A stretch of 64,000 nucleotides of DNA from JABDQW01 sp942492025 (GTDB lineage Bacteria; Pseudomonadota; Gammaproteobacteria; SZUA-229). The position numbers and the translations under genes are program-made. The notes under the pieces are model-generated. The model ran no database searches and had not been told where the DNA came from. It was given only the letters and a program-made list of their open reading frames with translations. Within the stretch, counting starts at the first letter, position 1; every line of letters begins with the position of its first letter. The stretch covers positions 310,001 to 374,000 of the forward strand of contig CALODJ010000004.1 of the NCBI GenBank assembly GCA_942492025.1, written 5' to 3'. Positions 44,132-53,409 of the stretch are shown here, piece after piece.

Positions 44132-45631
44132 ATGAATAAAGATATTCTCTATGTAGCGGACGCTGTTTCGAATGAAAAGGGTGTCGATAAAGAGATTATC
44201 TTCGAGGCAATCGAAGCTGCACTGGCGACGGCAACTCGCAAGAAGAATGCCAAAGACATCGAAGTGCGTGTGGATATCGATCGTGAAACCGGTGATTATG
44301 AAACATTTCGCCGCTGGCTGGTGGTTGAAGATAGTGGTGAAGGTTTGGAAAATCCACTCGCTGAAGTGACACTGGGAGCCGCCCGTATGGACGACCCGGA
44401 TATTGAACCTGGCGATTATGTCGAAGAGAAAATTGAATCTGTCGAGTTTGGACGTATTGCAGCGCAAACGGCAAAACAGGTCATTGTACAGAAGGTGCGT
44501 GAGGCTGAAAGGGCCCGTGTCATCGAAGCCTATCAGGGTCGTGAGGGCGAGCTGATCATGGGGACGGTGAAACGCGTTGAACGTGGCAATGTCTATCTCG
44601 ATCTCGGCGAAAACGCCGAGGCATTTATTCCACGTGAGGAGATGATCCCCAAAGAGGCCGTGCGCACGGGTGACCGGATTCGCGGCTACCTGAAAGAAGT
44701 GCGGGCAGAAGCACGTGGCCCACAACTGTTTGTTAGCCGCACAGCACCGGAGTTTCTGGTCGAGCTGTTCAAACTGGAAGTGCCTGAAGTTGATCAGGGT
44801 CTGCTGAATATAATCGGCGGCGCCCGTGATGCGGGTTCGCGCGCGAAGATAGCCGTGCAGTCACTCGATTCACGTCTGGATCCAGTGGGCGCCTGTGTGG
44901 GTATGAGGGGTTCACGGGTACAGTCGGTCTCGAATGAGCTGGCTGGCGAGCGTGTTGATATTATATTGTGGGATGAAAATCCGGCACAGTTTGTGATCAA
45001 TGCCATGTCGCCCGCCGAGGTCACCTCCATCGTTGTCGATGAAGACACGCATGCGATGAACATCGCCGTTGAAGAGGACAAGCTAGCGATGGCTATCGGT
45101 CGAGGTGGACAAAATGTCCGTCTGGCGTCAGAGCTCACCGGCTGGGAACTGAACGTGATGACCGAGAAAGAAGCTGAAGAGCGCAGTGACGAAGAAAACC
45201 AGCGATTACTGGATGAATTCAAGCAGAAGCTCGATGTTGATGATGAAGTGGCCGGTATTCTTGTGGCTGAGGGTTTTTCTACCATCGAAGAGGTGGCTTA
45301 TGTTCCGGAGGCCGAGCTTGATTCAATCGAAGAGTTTGACGCTGAAATCGTCACAGAACTGCGCAACCGTGCACGGGATTATCTGTTGACCCAGGCAATT
45401 ATGCAGGAAGAAGTGTTTGAAGGCGGGCAGCCGGCAGAGGATCTTTTACAGATGGAAGGCATGGATGATGATACTGCGATACGCCTGGCTGCAAAAGGTA
45501 TTTGTACGATGGAAGACCTCGCGGAACAATCGGTTGATGAACTGATGGTGGTTGACGGTATGAATGAGAAACACGCGTCAGAGCTGATCATGAAAGCACG
45601 TGAGCCATGGTTTGCGGCGGAAGAACAATAG
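44132..45631 (+). CDS. nusA: Transcription factor NusA
   Basis: Enhances pausing and intrinsic termination and joins antitermination complexes. It has 499 residues: an N-terminal polymerase-binding domain, S1 (GTVKRVERGNVYLDLGENAEA at about 140-160), KH1 and KH2 (GACVGMRGSRVQSV and AIGRGGQNVRLASEL), and two acidic C-terminal repeats as in E. coli. It lies 33 bp after rimP. Confidence 0.98.
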   Translation: MNKDILYVADAVSNEKGVDKEIIFEAIEAALATATRKKNAKDIEVRVDIDRETGDYETFRRWLVVEDSGEGLENPLAEVTLGAARMDDPDIEPGDYVEEKIESVEFGRIAAQTAKQVIVQKVREAERARVIEAYQGREGELIMGTVKRVERGNVYLDLGENAEAFIPREEMIPKEAVRTGDRIRGYLKEVRAEARGPQLFVSRTAPEFLVELFKLEVPEVDQGLLNIIGGARDAGSRAKIAVQSLDSRLDPVGACVGMRGSRVQSVSNELAGERVDIILWDENPAQFVINAMSPAEVTSIVVDEDTHAMNIAVEEDKLAMAIGRGGQNVRLASELTGWELNVMTEKEAEERSDEENQRLLDEFKQKLDVDDEVAGILVAEGFSTIEEVAYVPEAELDSIEEFDAEIVTELRNRARDYLLTQAIMQEEVFEGGQPAEDLLQMEGMDDDTAIRLAAKGICTMEDLAEQSVDELMVVDGMNEKHASELIMKAREPWFAAEEQ

Positions 45632-45651
45632 GCGGTAAAGAGTAAAGAACA

Positions 45652-48210
45652 ATGGCAGAAGTTACTGTTAAACAGCTTGCCGAAGTCGTCGGTACGCCGG
45701 TTGAGCGTTTGCTTGAACAAATCAAGGACGCTGGCCTGTCAGCAGATAATGCTGAAGCGCGAATATCTGATGAAGATAAATTGCAGTTGCTGAGCTATCT
45801 GCGTGGTCAGCATGGTAAGCGTAAATCGAGCATTTCGGCCTCGGATAAGCCGGCCGGAAAAATAACCCTCAAACGCAGATCCGTCAGCGAACTAAAGGTT
45901 GGAGGTGGCGCCAGCGGGAGAGGCAAGACCGTGGCTATCGAGGTAAGAAAAAAACGCAGCCTGAGCAGGCAGCAACCTGCTGCTGTGGTTACAGAAGAGC
46001 ACAAACCCGAAGCGCTGGAAGAACTGGAAAAGCTGCGAGCTGATCAACAGCAGCGCGAACTCGAACGTGAACGTGAGCAGCAAAAACGCCGCGAGCGCGC
46101 AGAGAAAAGAGAGCTGGAAGAGAAGCAGGAAGAAGAGCGCAAGCAAGCAGCGCTGGCAAAAAAACAGGCTGAACAAGAAGCGCTCAAACAAAAGCAGGTC
46201 AAGCCTGCGGCCAAAGAAAAACCAGCATCCAGAGAAGAAATAGAACTTGCAGAAGCGCGTGCTGACAAGGTCGGTGGCAAGCGCGTCAAACACGGAAAGC
46301 ACAAACATGACAAGGACAAGACACTCTATGGTCGTGAAGAACTGCACGTTGCCACCGAGAAAAGCGGAAAACGCAAGAAGGGCAAGGTGAGAACTGCTGC
46401 CGGGGTTGTAACAGAGACAAAGCATGGTTTCGAACGACCGCTTGCACCGATCAAGCACGATGTGATCATCCCTGAAACCATCACCGTTGATGAACTTGCC
46501 AAGCGCATGACCATGAAAGCCGCCGAGCTCATCAAGGAATTGATGAAGATGGGGGTGATGGCAACCATCAACCAGGTCATCGATCAGGATACGGCGACGC
46601 TGGTGGTTGAAGAGCTGGGGCACAATCCTATTACCGTCGGTGCTGATGACCGAGAGAAGTCCTTGTTGACCGGCAGTGAAGAGGAATACGAGAAAACAGT
46701 ACGACCGCCAGTTGTGACGATTATGGGGCATGTTGATCACGGTAAAACATCATTACTGGACTACATCCGTCGTTCGAAAATTACATCGGGAGAAGCTGGC
46801 GGCATTACCCAGCATATTGGTGCCTATCATGTCGAAACCGACAAGGGTGTCATTACCTTTGTCGATACACCTGGGCACGCCGCATTCACCAGCATGCGCG
46901 AGCGTGGTGCGATGGCAACCGATATCGTTATCCTGGTGGTTGCTGCCGATGATGGTGTTATGCCACAAACGGTTGAAGCAATACAGCATTCAAAGGCCGC
47001 GGGCGTTCCCATCATCGTCGCAGTGAACAAGATCGACAAGGAGGATGCAGATCCTGAACGCGTCAAAACTGAATTGGGTGTTCACAAGGTCCTCCCTGAG
47101 AATTGGGGCGGCGAAAATATGTTTGTCAATGTTTCCGCGGCCACCGGTCAGGGCGTTGACGATCTGCTGGATGCTATCTTGCTGCAGGCCGAGTTGCTAG
47201 AGCTCAAAGCGGCAAAAGAAGGCAGGGCCCGAGGCGTCGTGCTCGAGTCATCGCTGGACAAGGGGCGCGGTGTCACCACCACGGTGTTGGTTCAGGAAGG
47301 TACCCTTAAACGAGGCGATATTCTGCTCGCTGGCGAAGAATTTGGCAGGGTGCGAGCGATGTTCGATGAGAACGGCATGGCTGCTGAAGAAGCCGGACCT
47401 TCTATACCGGTCGCCGTGATCGGTCTATCCGGAACACCCAGTGCGGGTGATGCAGTACAGGTTGTTGAAGACGACCGTAGCGCGAGAGAGGTTGCCCAGA
47501 ATCGTCGCACCAAACAGCGGGACAAACGTCTCGCCAGCCAGCAACAGGCCAAGCTCGATTCACTGTTTGATCAAATGAAATCGGGTCAGGTCAACACATT
47601 GAATGTCCTTCTCAAGGCCGATGTACAGGGTACGCTTGAGGCAATCCGGGACGCTTTGACTAAACTGGCTGCGGATAACGAAGAAGTTGATGTCAATATC
47701 GTTGGTTCCGGTGTCGGCGGTATCAACGAAACCGATATCAGTCTCGCTGCTGCCTCCAATGCTATCGTTATCGGCTTTAATGTCCGTGCCGATGCGTCAG
47801 CACGACGTGCGGCCTCCGAACGTGGCGTGGAGCTGAATTACTACAGCATTATTTATGAGCTTATTGATGAGGTGAAATCTGCACTGGTCGGTATGCTGGC
47901 GCCGGAATTCCGCGAAAATATCATCGGTCTGGCAGAAGTAAAGGATGTATTCAAGTCACCACAGTTTGGTGCGGTTGCCGGTTCAATTGTGACGGAAGGC
48001 GTGATCAAGCGTAATCAGCCAATTCGTGTTTTACGTGATAACGTAGTCATATATGAAGGCGAGCTCGAGTCTCTGCGACGATTCAAGGATGATGTTCAGG
48101 AAGTCAAGAGCGGTACCGAGTGCGGCATCGCAGTGAAAAACTACACCGATGTCAGGGTGGGTGATCAGATCGAGGTCTACGAACGCGTCCAGCAAGAGCG
48201 CACTCTGTAG
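45652..48210 (+). CDS. infB: Translation initiation factor IF-2
   Basis: The GTPase that positions fMet-tRNA on the 30S subunit. It has 852 residues: an IF2-N module (residues 1-52), a long charged coiled-coil linker (about 95-225, rich in Glu/Lys/Gln/Arg), a second IF2-N (about 275-325), and the G domain with GHVDHGKT at 359-366, DTPGHAAF and NKIDK. Domains II-IV end in ERVQQERTL. A 124-bp palindrome starts four bases after its stop. Confidence 0.98.
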   Translation: MAEVTVKQLAEVVGTPVERLLEQIKDAGLSADNAEARISDEDKLQLLSYLRGQHGKRKSSISASDKPAGKITLKRRSVSELKVGGGASGRGKTVAIEVRKKRSLSRQQPAAVVTEEHKPEALEELEKLRADQQQRELEREREQQKRRERAEKRELEEKQEEERKQAALAKKQAEQEALKQKQVKPAAKEKPASREEIELAEARADKVGGKRVKHGKHKHDKDKTLYGREELHVATEKSGKRKKGKVRTAAGVVTETKHGFERPLAPIKHDVIIPETITVDELAKRMTMKAAELIKELMKMGVMATINQVIDQDTATLVVEELGHNPITVGADDREKSLLTGSEEEYEKTVRPPVVTIMGHVDHGKTSLLDYIRRSKITSGEAGGITQHIGAYHVETDKGVITFVDTPGHAAFTSMRERGAMATDIVILVVAADDGVMPQTVEAIQHSKAAGVPIIVAVNKIDKEDADPERVKTELGVHKVLPENWGGENMFVNVSAATGQGVDDLLDAILLQAELLELKAAKEGRARGVVLESSLDKGRGVTTTVLVQEGTLKRGDILLAGEEFGRVRAMFDENGMAAEEAGPSIPVAVIGLSGTPSAGDAVQVVEDDRSAREVAQNRRTKQRDKRLASQQQAKLDSLFDQMKSGQVNTLNVLLKADVQGTLEAIRDALTKLAADNEEVDVNIVGSGVGGINETDISLAAASNAIVIGFNVRADASARRAASERGVELNYYSIIYELIDEVKSALVGMLAPEFRENIIGLAEVKDVFKSPQFGAVAGSIVTEGVIKRNQPIRVLRDNVVIYEGELESLRRFKDDVQEVKSGTECGIAVKNYTDVRVGDQIEVYERVQQERTL

Positions 48211-48213
48211 CAG

Positions 48214-48337
48214 GAAATGATTTCAGCGTTCCATATTCCATACGGCGTTAAAAATCATTTCGGAATGCTCATGTACTTTGTGTACACTACGCTTCCTCAA
48301 TGATTTTTGCCTTGTCTGGAAACGCTGAAATCATTTC
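48214..48337. mobile_element. 124-bp nested palindrome between infB and rbfA
   Basis: The outer arms GAAATGATTTCAGCGTTCCA (48214-48233) and TGGAAACGCTGAAATCATTT (48317-48336, plus C) are reverse complements apart from one extra base. Inner arms AAAAATCATT (48250-48259) / AATGATTTTT (48299-48308) enclose GGAATGC..GCTTCC and GTAC repeats. No coding potential. It resembles the REP/MITE-like palindromes of gammaproteobacteria. As RNA it would be a single long hairpin inside the operon. Confidence 0.8.
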
Positions 48338-48385
48338 TCAACAGCATAGCTGAATTCCTACTTGATTTTTTAAATACGGTTAGAA

Positions 48386-48781
48386 ATGCCCAGAGAATTT
48401 TCCCGTAACCAGCGCATGGCGGAACAGATCCGTCGCGAGTTGTCTGATATAGTTCGCGATGAACTCAAGGACCCGCGCATGGGCCTGTGTTCCTTTACTG
48501 CGGTGAAGCTCAGTCGTGATCTGAGTCATGCGGTTGTGTTCTGCACGGTGCTCGATGACACGCATCGCGATGAGACCATCGGGACATTGAACCGTGCGTC
48601 CGGTTTCATTCGTAGCCAGATTGCCTCGCGCATTCGCGCGCGCACAGTTCCTGTGCTGAAGTTCATCAATGATGACAGTGTCGAACGCGGTGCGGCCATG
48701 GAAGCGTTGATCGAAAAAGCCATCAAATCTGACGAACAGCATCATCATGACAATAAGGGTCGATCGAATGGCCAGGCGTAG
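48386..48781 (+). CDS. rbfA: Ribosome-binding factor A
   Basis: A cold-shock 30S maturation factor acting on 16S rRNA helix 1. It has 131 residues and a KH-like fold with NQRMAEQIRRELSDIVRDEL, DPRMGLCSFTAVKLSRDL and GFIRSQIASRIRARTVP. The last 14 bp overlap truB. Confidence 0.97.
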   Translation: MPREFSRNQRMAEQIRRELSDIVRDELKDPRMGLCSFTAVKLSRDLSHAVVFCTVLDDTHRDETIGTLNRASGFIRSQIASRIRARTVPVLKFINDDSVERGAAMEALIEKAIKSDEQHHHDNKGRSNGQA

Positions 48782-49694
48782 AAGAAAGGGTCGTGCTGTA
48801 AGCGGTGTGCTGCTGCTGGACAAGCCAGCAGGCATAACCTCCAATAAAGCACTGCAGCAGGTCAAGCATCTCTACCGTGCAGCCAAGGCCGGGCACACCG
48901 GTAGTCTGGACCCGCTGGCAACCGGCATGTTGCCGATATGCCTGGGAGAAGCGACAAAAATATCGGCTTTTCTTCTGGACGCCGACAAATGCTACCAGGT
49001 GAGTTGCCGCCTCGGTGAAACCACCAGTACGGCAGATGCCGATGGCGATGTCCTGAACATCAGGGAATGCGCACATGTTACCTTGCAGGATGTCGAAAAG
49101 CTGAAGCCCCGCTTCAGTGGCAGCATTTCACAGATTCCACCGATGTATTCAGCTGTCAAACACCAGGGTCAAAGGCTATACGCACTCGCCCGTGAAGGCA
49201 TCGAAGTTGAACGCAAGCCCCGAACTGTGCAGATTCACCAGCTGCTGTTTCAGTCCTTGCATGAATGTACGCTCGAGCTTGAAGTGGCTTGCTCGAAGGG
49301 CACGTATATTCGAACGCTGGTCGAAGATCTGGGTGAGGCGCTCGGTTGCGGTGCCCATGTTGTCGAGCTGCGTCGGTTGAGTGTTGGGCCATTTGATGGC
49401 GGCATGGTGTCCATCGATGAACTCGAAGCGGCGGCCGCCCGTGATGCGGATCAAGGATTTGCCGCGCTTGACGGCTATTTGCTGCCCATTGACAGCGGCA
49501 TTGCCCACTGGCCGGATATACACCTGAATCCCGACGCGGCTTTTTATTTGAAACAGGGCCAGTCTGTGCTGGTCCCGCATGCGCCAACGCAAGGCTGGGT
49601 GCGTATCTATGATCAATCCCGGTTCCTCGGTGTCGGTGAAATACAAGATGACGGCAAGGTGGCACCACGCAGGATGATACAGGCAAGTGCCTGA
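48768..49694 (+). CDS. truB: tRNA pseudouridine(55) synthase
   Basis: Converts U55 of tRNA to pseudouridine and also acts as a tRNA chaperone. ATG 48768 (AAGGG at -8) gives 308 residues starting MARRRRKGRAVSGVLLLDKP, in line with the family; ATG 48747 would add seven residues. The catalytic Asp is in AGHTGSLDPLATGMLPICLG. A C-terminal PUA-like domain ends in APRRMI. Confidence 0.96.
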   Translation: MARRRRKGRAVSGVLLLDKPAGITSNKALQQVKHLYRAAKAGHTGSLDPLATGMLPICLGEATKISAFLLDADKCYQVSCRLGETTSTADADGDVLNIRECAHVTLQDVEKLKPRFSGSISQIPPMYSAVKHQGQRLYALAREGIEVERKPRTVQIHQLLFQSLHECTLELEVACSKGTYIRTLVEDLGEALGCGAHVVELRRLSVGPFDGGMVSIDELEAAAARDADQGFAALDGYLLPIDSGIAHWPDIHLNPDAAFYLKQGQSVLVPHAPTQGWVRIYDQSRFLGVGEIQDDGKVAPRRMIQASA

Positions 49695-49787
49695 AAAAAT
49701 GAGATGATTTGCATTTGCTGCCCGGCCATTCCGTGATAAAATCGCGAACCTTTTTTATTGAGTGTAAGTACAGATTTCGGAGTCTCC

Positions 49788-50057
49788 ATGTCGCTATCGA
49801 CCATAGAAAAAACGGGAATAATTGAAAAATATCAGCGTGAACAAGGGGATACGGGTTCACCTGAGGTGCAGGTTGCACTGCTAACGGCAAGAATTACCCA
49901 GTTGACAGATCATTTTCAAACACACAAACACGATCACCATTCGCGTCGTGGCTTATTACGTATGGTAAACCAGCGCCGTAAGTTGCTGGATTACCTCAAG
50001 GGTAAAAGCCAGGATCGCTATAAAGAGCTGATCTCGAGCCTTGGCTTGCGTCGGTAG
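49788..50057 (+). CDS. rpsO: 30S ribosomal protein S15
   Basis: A central-domain 30S protein of 89 residues from ATG 49788 (CGGAG upstream), the exact E. coli length, with GSPEVQVALLTARI, HKHDHHSRRGLLRMV and RRKLLDYLK. An upstream in-frame ATG would add ten non-family residues. Confidence 0.97.
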   Translation: MSLSTIEKTGIIEKYQREQGDTGSPEVQVALLTARITQLTDHFQTHKHDHHSRRGLLRMVNQRRKLLDYLKGKSQDRYKELISSLGLRR

Positions 50058-50122
50058 ATCATTCAAAAAATCAGCATTCAATAAATCAGACAGACAACGA
50101 TCGGGTATCGGGAAACAATAAC

Positions 50123-52225
50123 GTGACACCAACAGCAATCAAGAAAACATTTCAGTACGGTGAGCACACCGTAACTATGGAAACAGGTGAGATCGCGCGC
50201 CAGGCATCCGGTGCAGTGATGGTCCGCATTGCGGATACCGCTGTCTTTGTGACAGCCGTAGCGATGAAGGAATCGGATCCAGGCAAGGATTTCTTCCCGA
50301 TGACAGTCAACTATCAGGAGCGTACCTACGCCGCCGGCAAAATTCCGGGTGGATTCTTCCGCCGCGAAGGTCGTCCGAGTGAAGTTGAAACGCTGACTTC
50401 CCGCCTGATTGACCGACCCATCAGACCACTCTTCCCCAAAGGCTTTACCAACGATACCCAGATCGTAGCGACGGTTGTTTCAGTGTGTGATGAGATAGAC
50501 CCTGAAATTCCGGCCATTATTGGTGCATCGGCGGCACTATCGATTTCTGGCATGCCGTTTAAAGGTCCGTTGGGTGCGGCCCGGGTAGGTTATACGGATG
50601 GGGAGTATATCCTCAATCCGTCAAAAGCAGCTCGTGAGACGTCAGGTCTCGACCTGGTGGTCGCCGGCACCGAGCATGCCGTACTCATGGTCGAGTCTGA
50701 GGCGAGAATGTTATCTGAAGAGGTGATGTTAGGTGCGGTACTGTTCGGCCATGAGCAGATGCAAACGGTAATCAGCGCCATTAAAGACCTCGCGGCTGAA
50801 GTGGGTACCCAGCCCTGGGAATGGGCAGCAGCAGCTGCAGATGAAGCCCTTGCTGAGAAACTGGCTGATGGTTACACGGCATTGTTGACAGAAGCCTACC
50901 AGATCGCTGACAAGTTACAGCGTCAGGATGCCGTCAAGGCAGCGCGCAATGCAGCGATTGAAGCCCTTGCGATGGGTGAGGGCGATGAAGGCTGGAGTGA
51001 GATGGCTGTGCTGGATGCTTTCGGCAAGCTTGAAAAGAAAATAGTACGCGGCCGAATTATTGCAGGTGAAAAGCGTATCGATGGCCGCAGTAACAGCGAT
51101 GTGCGCCAGATCAGTGTTCGCACAGGTGTGCTGCCCAGAACGCACGGTTCAGCTTTGTTCACGCGAGGTGAAACCCAGGCGCTTGTCGTAACCACACTGG
51201 GCACATCGCGCGATGCACAGATCATTGATGCGCTTGATGGTTCCTATCGCGAAGCCTTCATGTTGCACTATAACTTTCCGCCCTACTGCGTGGGTGAAAC
51301 CGGCATGGTAGGCAGCCCTAAACGTCGGGAAATCGGCCATGGCCGATTAGCAAAACGCGGTGTGCTCGGTGTCATGCCGACTGAAGAGGAATTCCCGTAC
51401 ACGATCCGGGTCGTTTCAGAGATTACCGAATCGAATGGTTCGAGCTCGATGGCTTCGGTGTGCGGCACCAGTCTCTCTTTGATGGATGCCGGTGTGCCAT
51501 TGAAGGCTCCTGTTGCCGGTATTGCGATGGGCCTGATCAAGGAGGGCGACGACTTTGCCGTACTGAGTGATATTCTGGGCGATGAAGACCATCTGGGCGA
51601 TATGGATTTTAAAGTTGCAGGAAGTGCTGATGGTATTTGTGCGTTGCAGATGGATATCAAAATCGACGGTATCACCCGTGAAATCATGCATACAGCACTG
51701 GAACAGGCAAAACAGGGGCGCCTGCATATTCTCGGTGAAATGAACAAGGTCATCTCTGAAACGCGTGAAGAAATGTCGCAATACGCACCGCGCTACCTGA
51801 CACTGAAGATACATCCGGACAAGATCCGTGACGTGATCGGTAAAGGCGGTGCTGTGATTCGTGCACTGACTGAAGAGACCGGCGCCATGATCGATATCGA
51901 TGATGAGGGCAATGTAAAGATTGCCTCCAGTGATCTGGCCGCCGCTGAAGATGCAAAAAGCCGTATCGAGCAGATCACGTCAGACGCAGAGGTGGGTGCG
52001 ATCTATGATGGCACCGTGAAAAAAATCATGGACTTTGGCGCCTTCGTCGAGATTCTTCCGGGCAAGGATGGCCTCGTGCATATTTCACAAATCTGTGAAG
52101 AGCGCGTGGAAAAAGTCACAGACAAACTGGCCGAAGGTGATGTGGTCAAGGTCAAGGTTCTGGAGATCGATCGTCAAGGCCGCATACGCCTGAGTATGAA
52201 AGCGGTTGAGGATGCTGCAGCCTGA
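50123..52225 (+). CDS. pnp: Polyribonucleotide nucleotidyltransferase (PNPase)
   Basis: A 3'-5' phosphorolytic exoribonuclease and degradosome component. It has 700 residues: two RNase PH domains (FFRREGRPSEVETLTSRLID and FTRGETQALVVTTLGTSRDA), KH (DVIGKGGAVIRALTEE, about 565-580) and S1 (IYDGTVKKIMDFGAFVEILP, about 620-640). The start is GTG 50123. Unlike E. coli, the 65-bp rpsO-pnp spacer shows no large hairpin. A strong terminator follows. Confidence 0.98.
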   Translation: MTPTAIKKTFQYGEHTVTMETGEIARQASGAVMVRIADTAVFVTAVAMKESDPGKDFFPMTVNYQERTYAAGKIPGGFFRREGRPSEVETLTSRLIDRPIRPLFPKGFTNDTQIVATVVSVCDEIDPEIPAIIGASAALSISGMPFKGPLGAARVGYTDGEYILNPSKAARETSGLDLVVAGTEHAVLMVESEARMLSEEVMLGAVLFGHEQMQTVISAIKDLAAEVGTQPWEWAAAAADEALAEKLADGYTALLTEAYQIADKLQRQDAVKAARNAAIEALAMGEGDEGWSEMAVLDAFGKLEKKIVRGRIIAGEKRIDGRSNSDVRQISVRTGVLPRTHGSALFTRGETQALVVTTLGTSRDAQIIDALDGSYREAFMLHYNFPPYCVGETGMVGSPKRREIGHGRLAKRGVLGVMPTEEEFPYTIRVVSEITESNGSSSMASVCGTSLSLMDAGVPLKAPVAGIAMGLIKEGDDFAVLSDILGDEDHLGDMDFKVAGSADGICALQMDIKIDGITREIMHTALEQAKQGRLHILGEMNKVISETREEMSQYAPRYLTLKIHPDKIRDVIGKGGAVIRALTEETGAMIDIDDEGNVKIASSDLAAAEDAKSRIEQITSDAEVGAIYDGTVKKIMDFGAFVEILPGKDGLVHISQICEERVEKVTDKLAEGDVVKVKVLEIDRQGRIRLSMKAVEDAAA

Positions 52226-52255
52226 GCGCACCGCAGCCATAGTCTGCCGTGTATT

Positions 52256-52285
52256 AAAAAAAGGAGCCACAGGCTCCTTTTTTAT
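52256..52285 (+). terminator. Rho-independent terminator after pnp
   Basis: AAAAAAAGGAGCC-ACA-GGCTCCTTTTTT: a 12-bp stem with a three-base loop and a T tract. It ends the rimP-pnp transcript. Confidence 0.92.
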
Positions 52286-52298
52286 TGCCGGGACGATT

Positions 52299-52379
52299 AG
52301 CCCGGATGTTGCACGAAGGTGGACCCAGAATCTCGAACATTTGCGCCTAGATTCCAAATCCTTTGTGCAATATGCGGGT
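52299..52379. repeat. 81-bp imperfect palindrome downstream of pnp
   Basis: The outer arms AGCCCGGATGTTGCACGAAGG and CCTTTGTGCAATATGCGGGT pair with a few mismatches, and the inner arms AGAATCT / AGATTC continue the stem. No reading frame. It is similar in appearance to short palindromic repeats scattered in gammaproteobacteria. Only this copy is in the window. Confidence 0.6.
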
Positions 52380-52445
52380 CAGGTTTTGTGTCTTTTTACG
52401 AATTTGCGCTAAACTCACTATCAGGTTTATTCGTTGGAGAGGACA

Positions 52446-53027
52446 GTGAATACAATAATAATAAAACGATTTCAGGGTATCGTGGTGTGCAATCTTCTAA
52501 TTCTCGGGATGACAGCGTGTTCATCGGAGCCAGCACCCTGGACCCGGCCGGACGAATCACCCTGGAGTGAGACATCTGCGGCGAGCGAGCGTACTGCAGA
52601 AGAGCCGGTAATGGTTGAAGAGCCCATGGTGATCGATGAACCCATGGAAGAGAGTATGCCGGAACGTTTCGCGGAACCGGTTATGATTGAAGAACCGGTA
52701 CCCGTGGTTGCGACCGTCGCTGTGTCTGAGCCTGAACCCGAAGCACTTTCTCCGGAAGAGCGGATCATGGCGATGGATACCGGCTACGCTGTCCAGATTT
52801 TCGCGAGCAGCGCTATGAGCGGAATAGATCAATTCAAGTCCGATTATGGACTGGATGATATGCTCGCAGTCAGAACGGACCGTGATGGTTCAGTCATGTA
52901 TGTACTTGTGAGTCCGCAACCAGACCGCAACAGTGCAACGGTTGTAGCCGCTGATTTGCAGCAGAAAACGGGTACCAAACCCTGGGTCCGTGCGATACAG
53001 GGCCTGCAGAAGGTTGTTGCTCAGTAA
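52446..53027 (+). CDS. Putative lipoprotein with C-terminal SPOR domain
   Basis: A 193-residue protein. GTG 52446 follows a GGAGAGG Shine-Dalgarno. The signal peptide ends in a lipobox-like LGMTAC (Cys about residue 25). Residues about 45-100 are a low-complexity Glu/Pro/Met/Val linker with repeated EEPVM-type units, and the C-terminal 80 residues (YAVQIFASSAMSGIDQFKSD and on) fit an SPOR fold. It is inferred to bind septal peptidoglycan from the outer membrane, as some SPOR lipoproteins do. It is flanked by terminators on both sides, so it is a single-gene unit. Confidence 0.72.
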   Translation: MNTIIIKRFQGIVVCNLLILGMTACSSEPAPWTRPDESPWSETSAASERTAEEPVMVEEPMVIDEPMEESMPERFAEPVMIEEPVPVVATVAVSEPEPEALSPEERIMAMDTGYAVQIFASSAMSGIDQFKSDYGLDDMLAVRTDRDGSVMYVLVSPQPDRNSATVVAADLQQKTGTKPWVRAIQGLQKVVAQ

Positions 53028-53057
53028 GACCCCCTGATAGCCGTTAAGTCGCACGAG

Positions 53058-53083
53058 AAGGGCCGGATTTCCGGCCCTTGTTT
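53058..53083 (+). terminator. Rho-independent terminator after SPOR lipoprotein
   Basis: AAGGGCCGG-ATTT-CCGGCCCTT followed by GTTT: a nine-bp perfect stem 30 bp after the stop codon. Confidence 0.85.
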
Positions 53084-53409
53084 ATGCGGGCTGGGTGAAA
53101 TATTGCGGTATTTCTGCGCCCGGCGCATCGATACCGTTTTCGTAACATAACTGTACGATTTTTCTTCGCGCCTCTATCGAGTCATGTTCCTGTCAGAGAC
53201 AAACACACGCTAATCGATTGACCTGCCTGCTGGATAATGCTCTCCGGTTTCTGCCTGTTCACACTCAGTTGTTGATCATGGCCTTTTTTTTGATAGACCA
53301 TGGCGGTGAACTGAAGTGGCACTTGCGAGCCAAAAGCCTGTAAGATTTGCAGTATGAATCAGCGTATCCACTCGTATAACGTTAATAAATAAAAATACAG
53401 ACCTGAAGC
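53084..53409. other. Intergenic region before the TRAP operon
   Basis: No gene can be supported. On the minus strand, about 53084-53190 reads as a 36-codon in-frame tail (QEHDSIEARRKIVQLCYENG and on) ending in TAA but closed upstream by TGA; it may be a decayed gene end. No clear promoter for the TRAP genes was seen. Confidence 0.4.

Noticed and set aside
45892..46740. A 282-codon frame antisense to infB
   Set aside because: Its Phe/Leu-rich runs are the complement of the Glu/Lys-rich IF2 linker; a composition artefact.
48214..48337. infB-rbfA palindrome as another copy of the 157-bp element
   Set aside because: They share only GAAACGCTGAA-like 11-bp sequence at one end; lengths, inner stems and ends differ, so they are treated as separate families.
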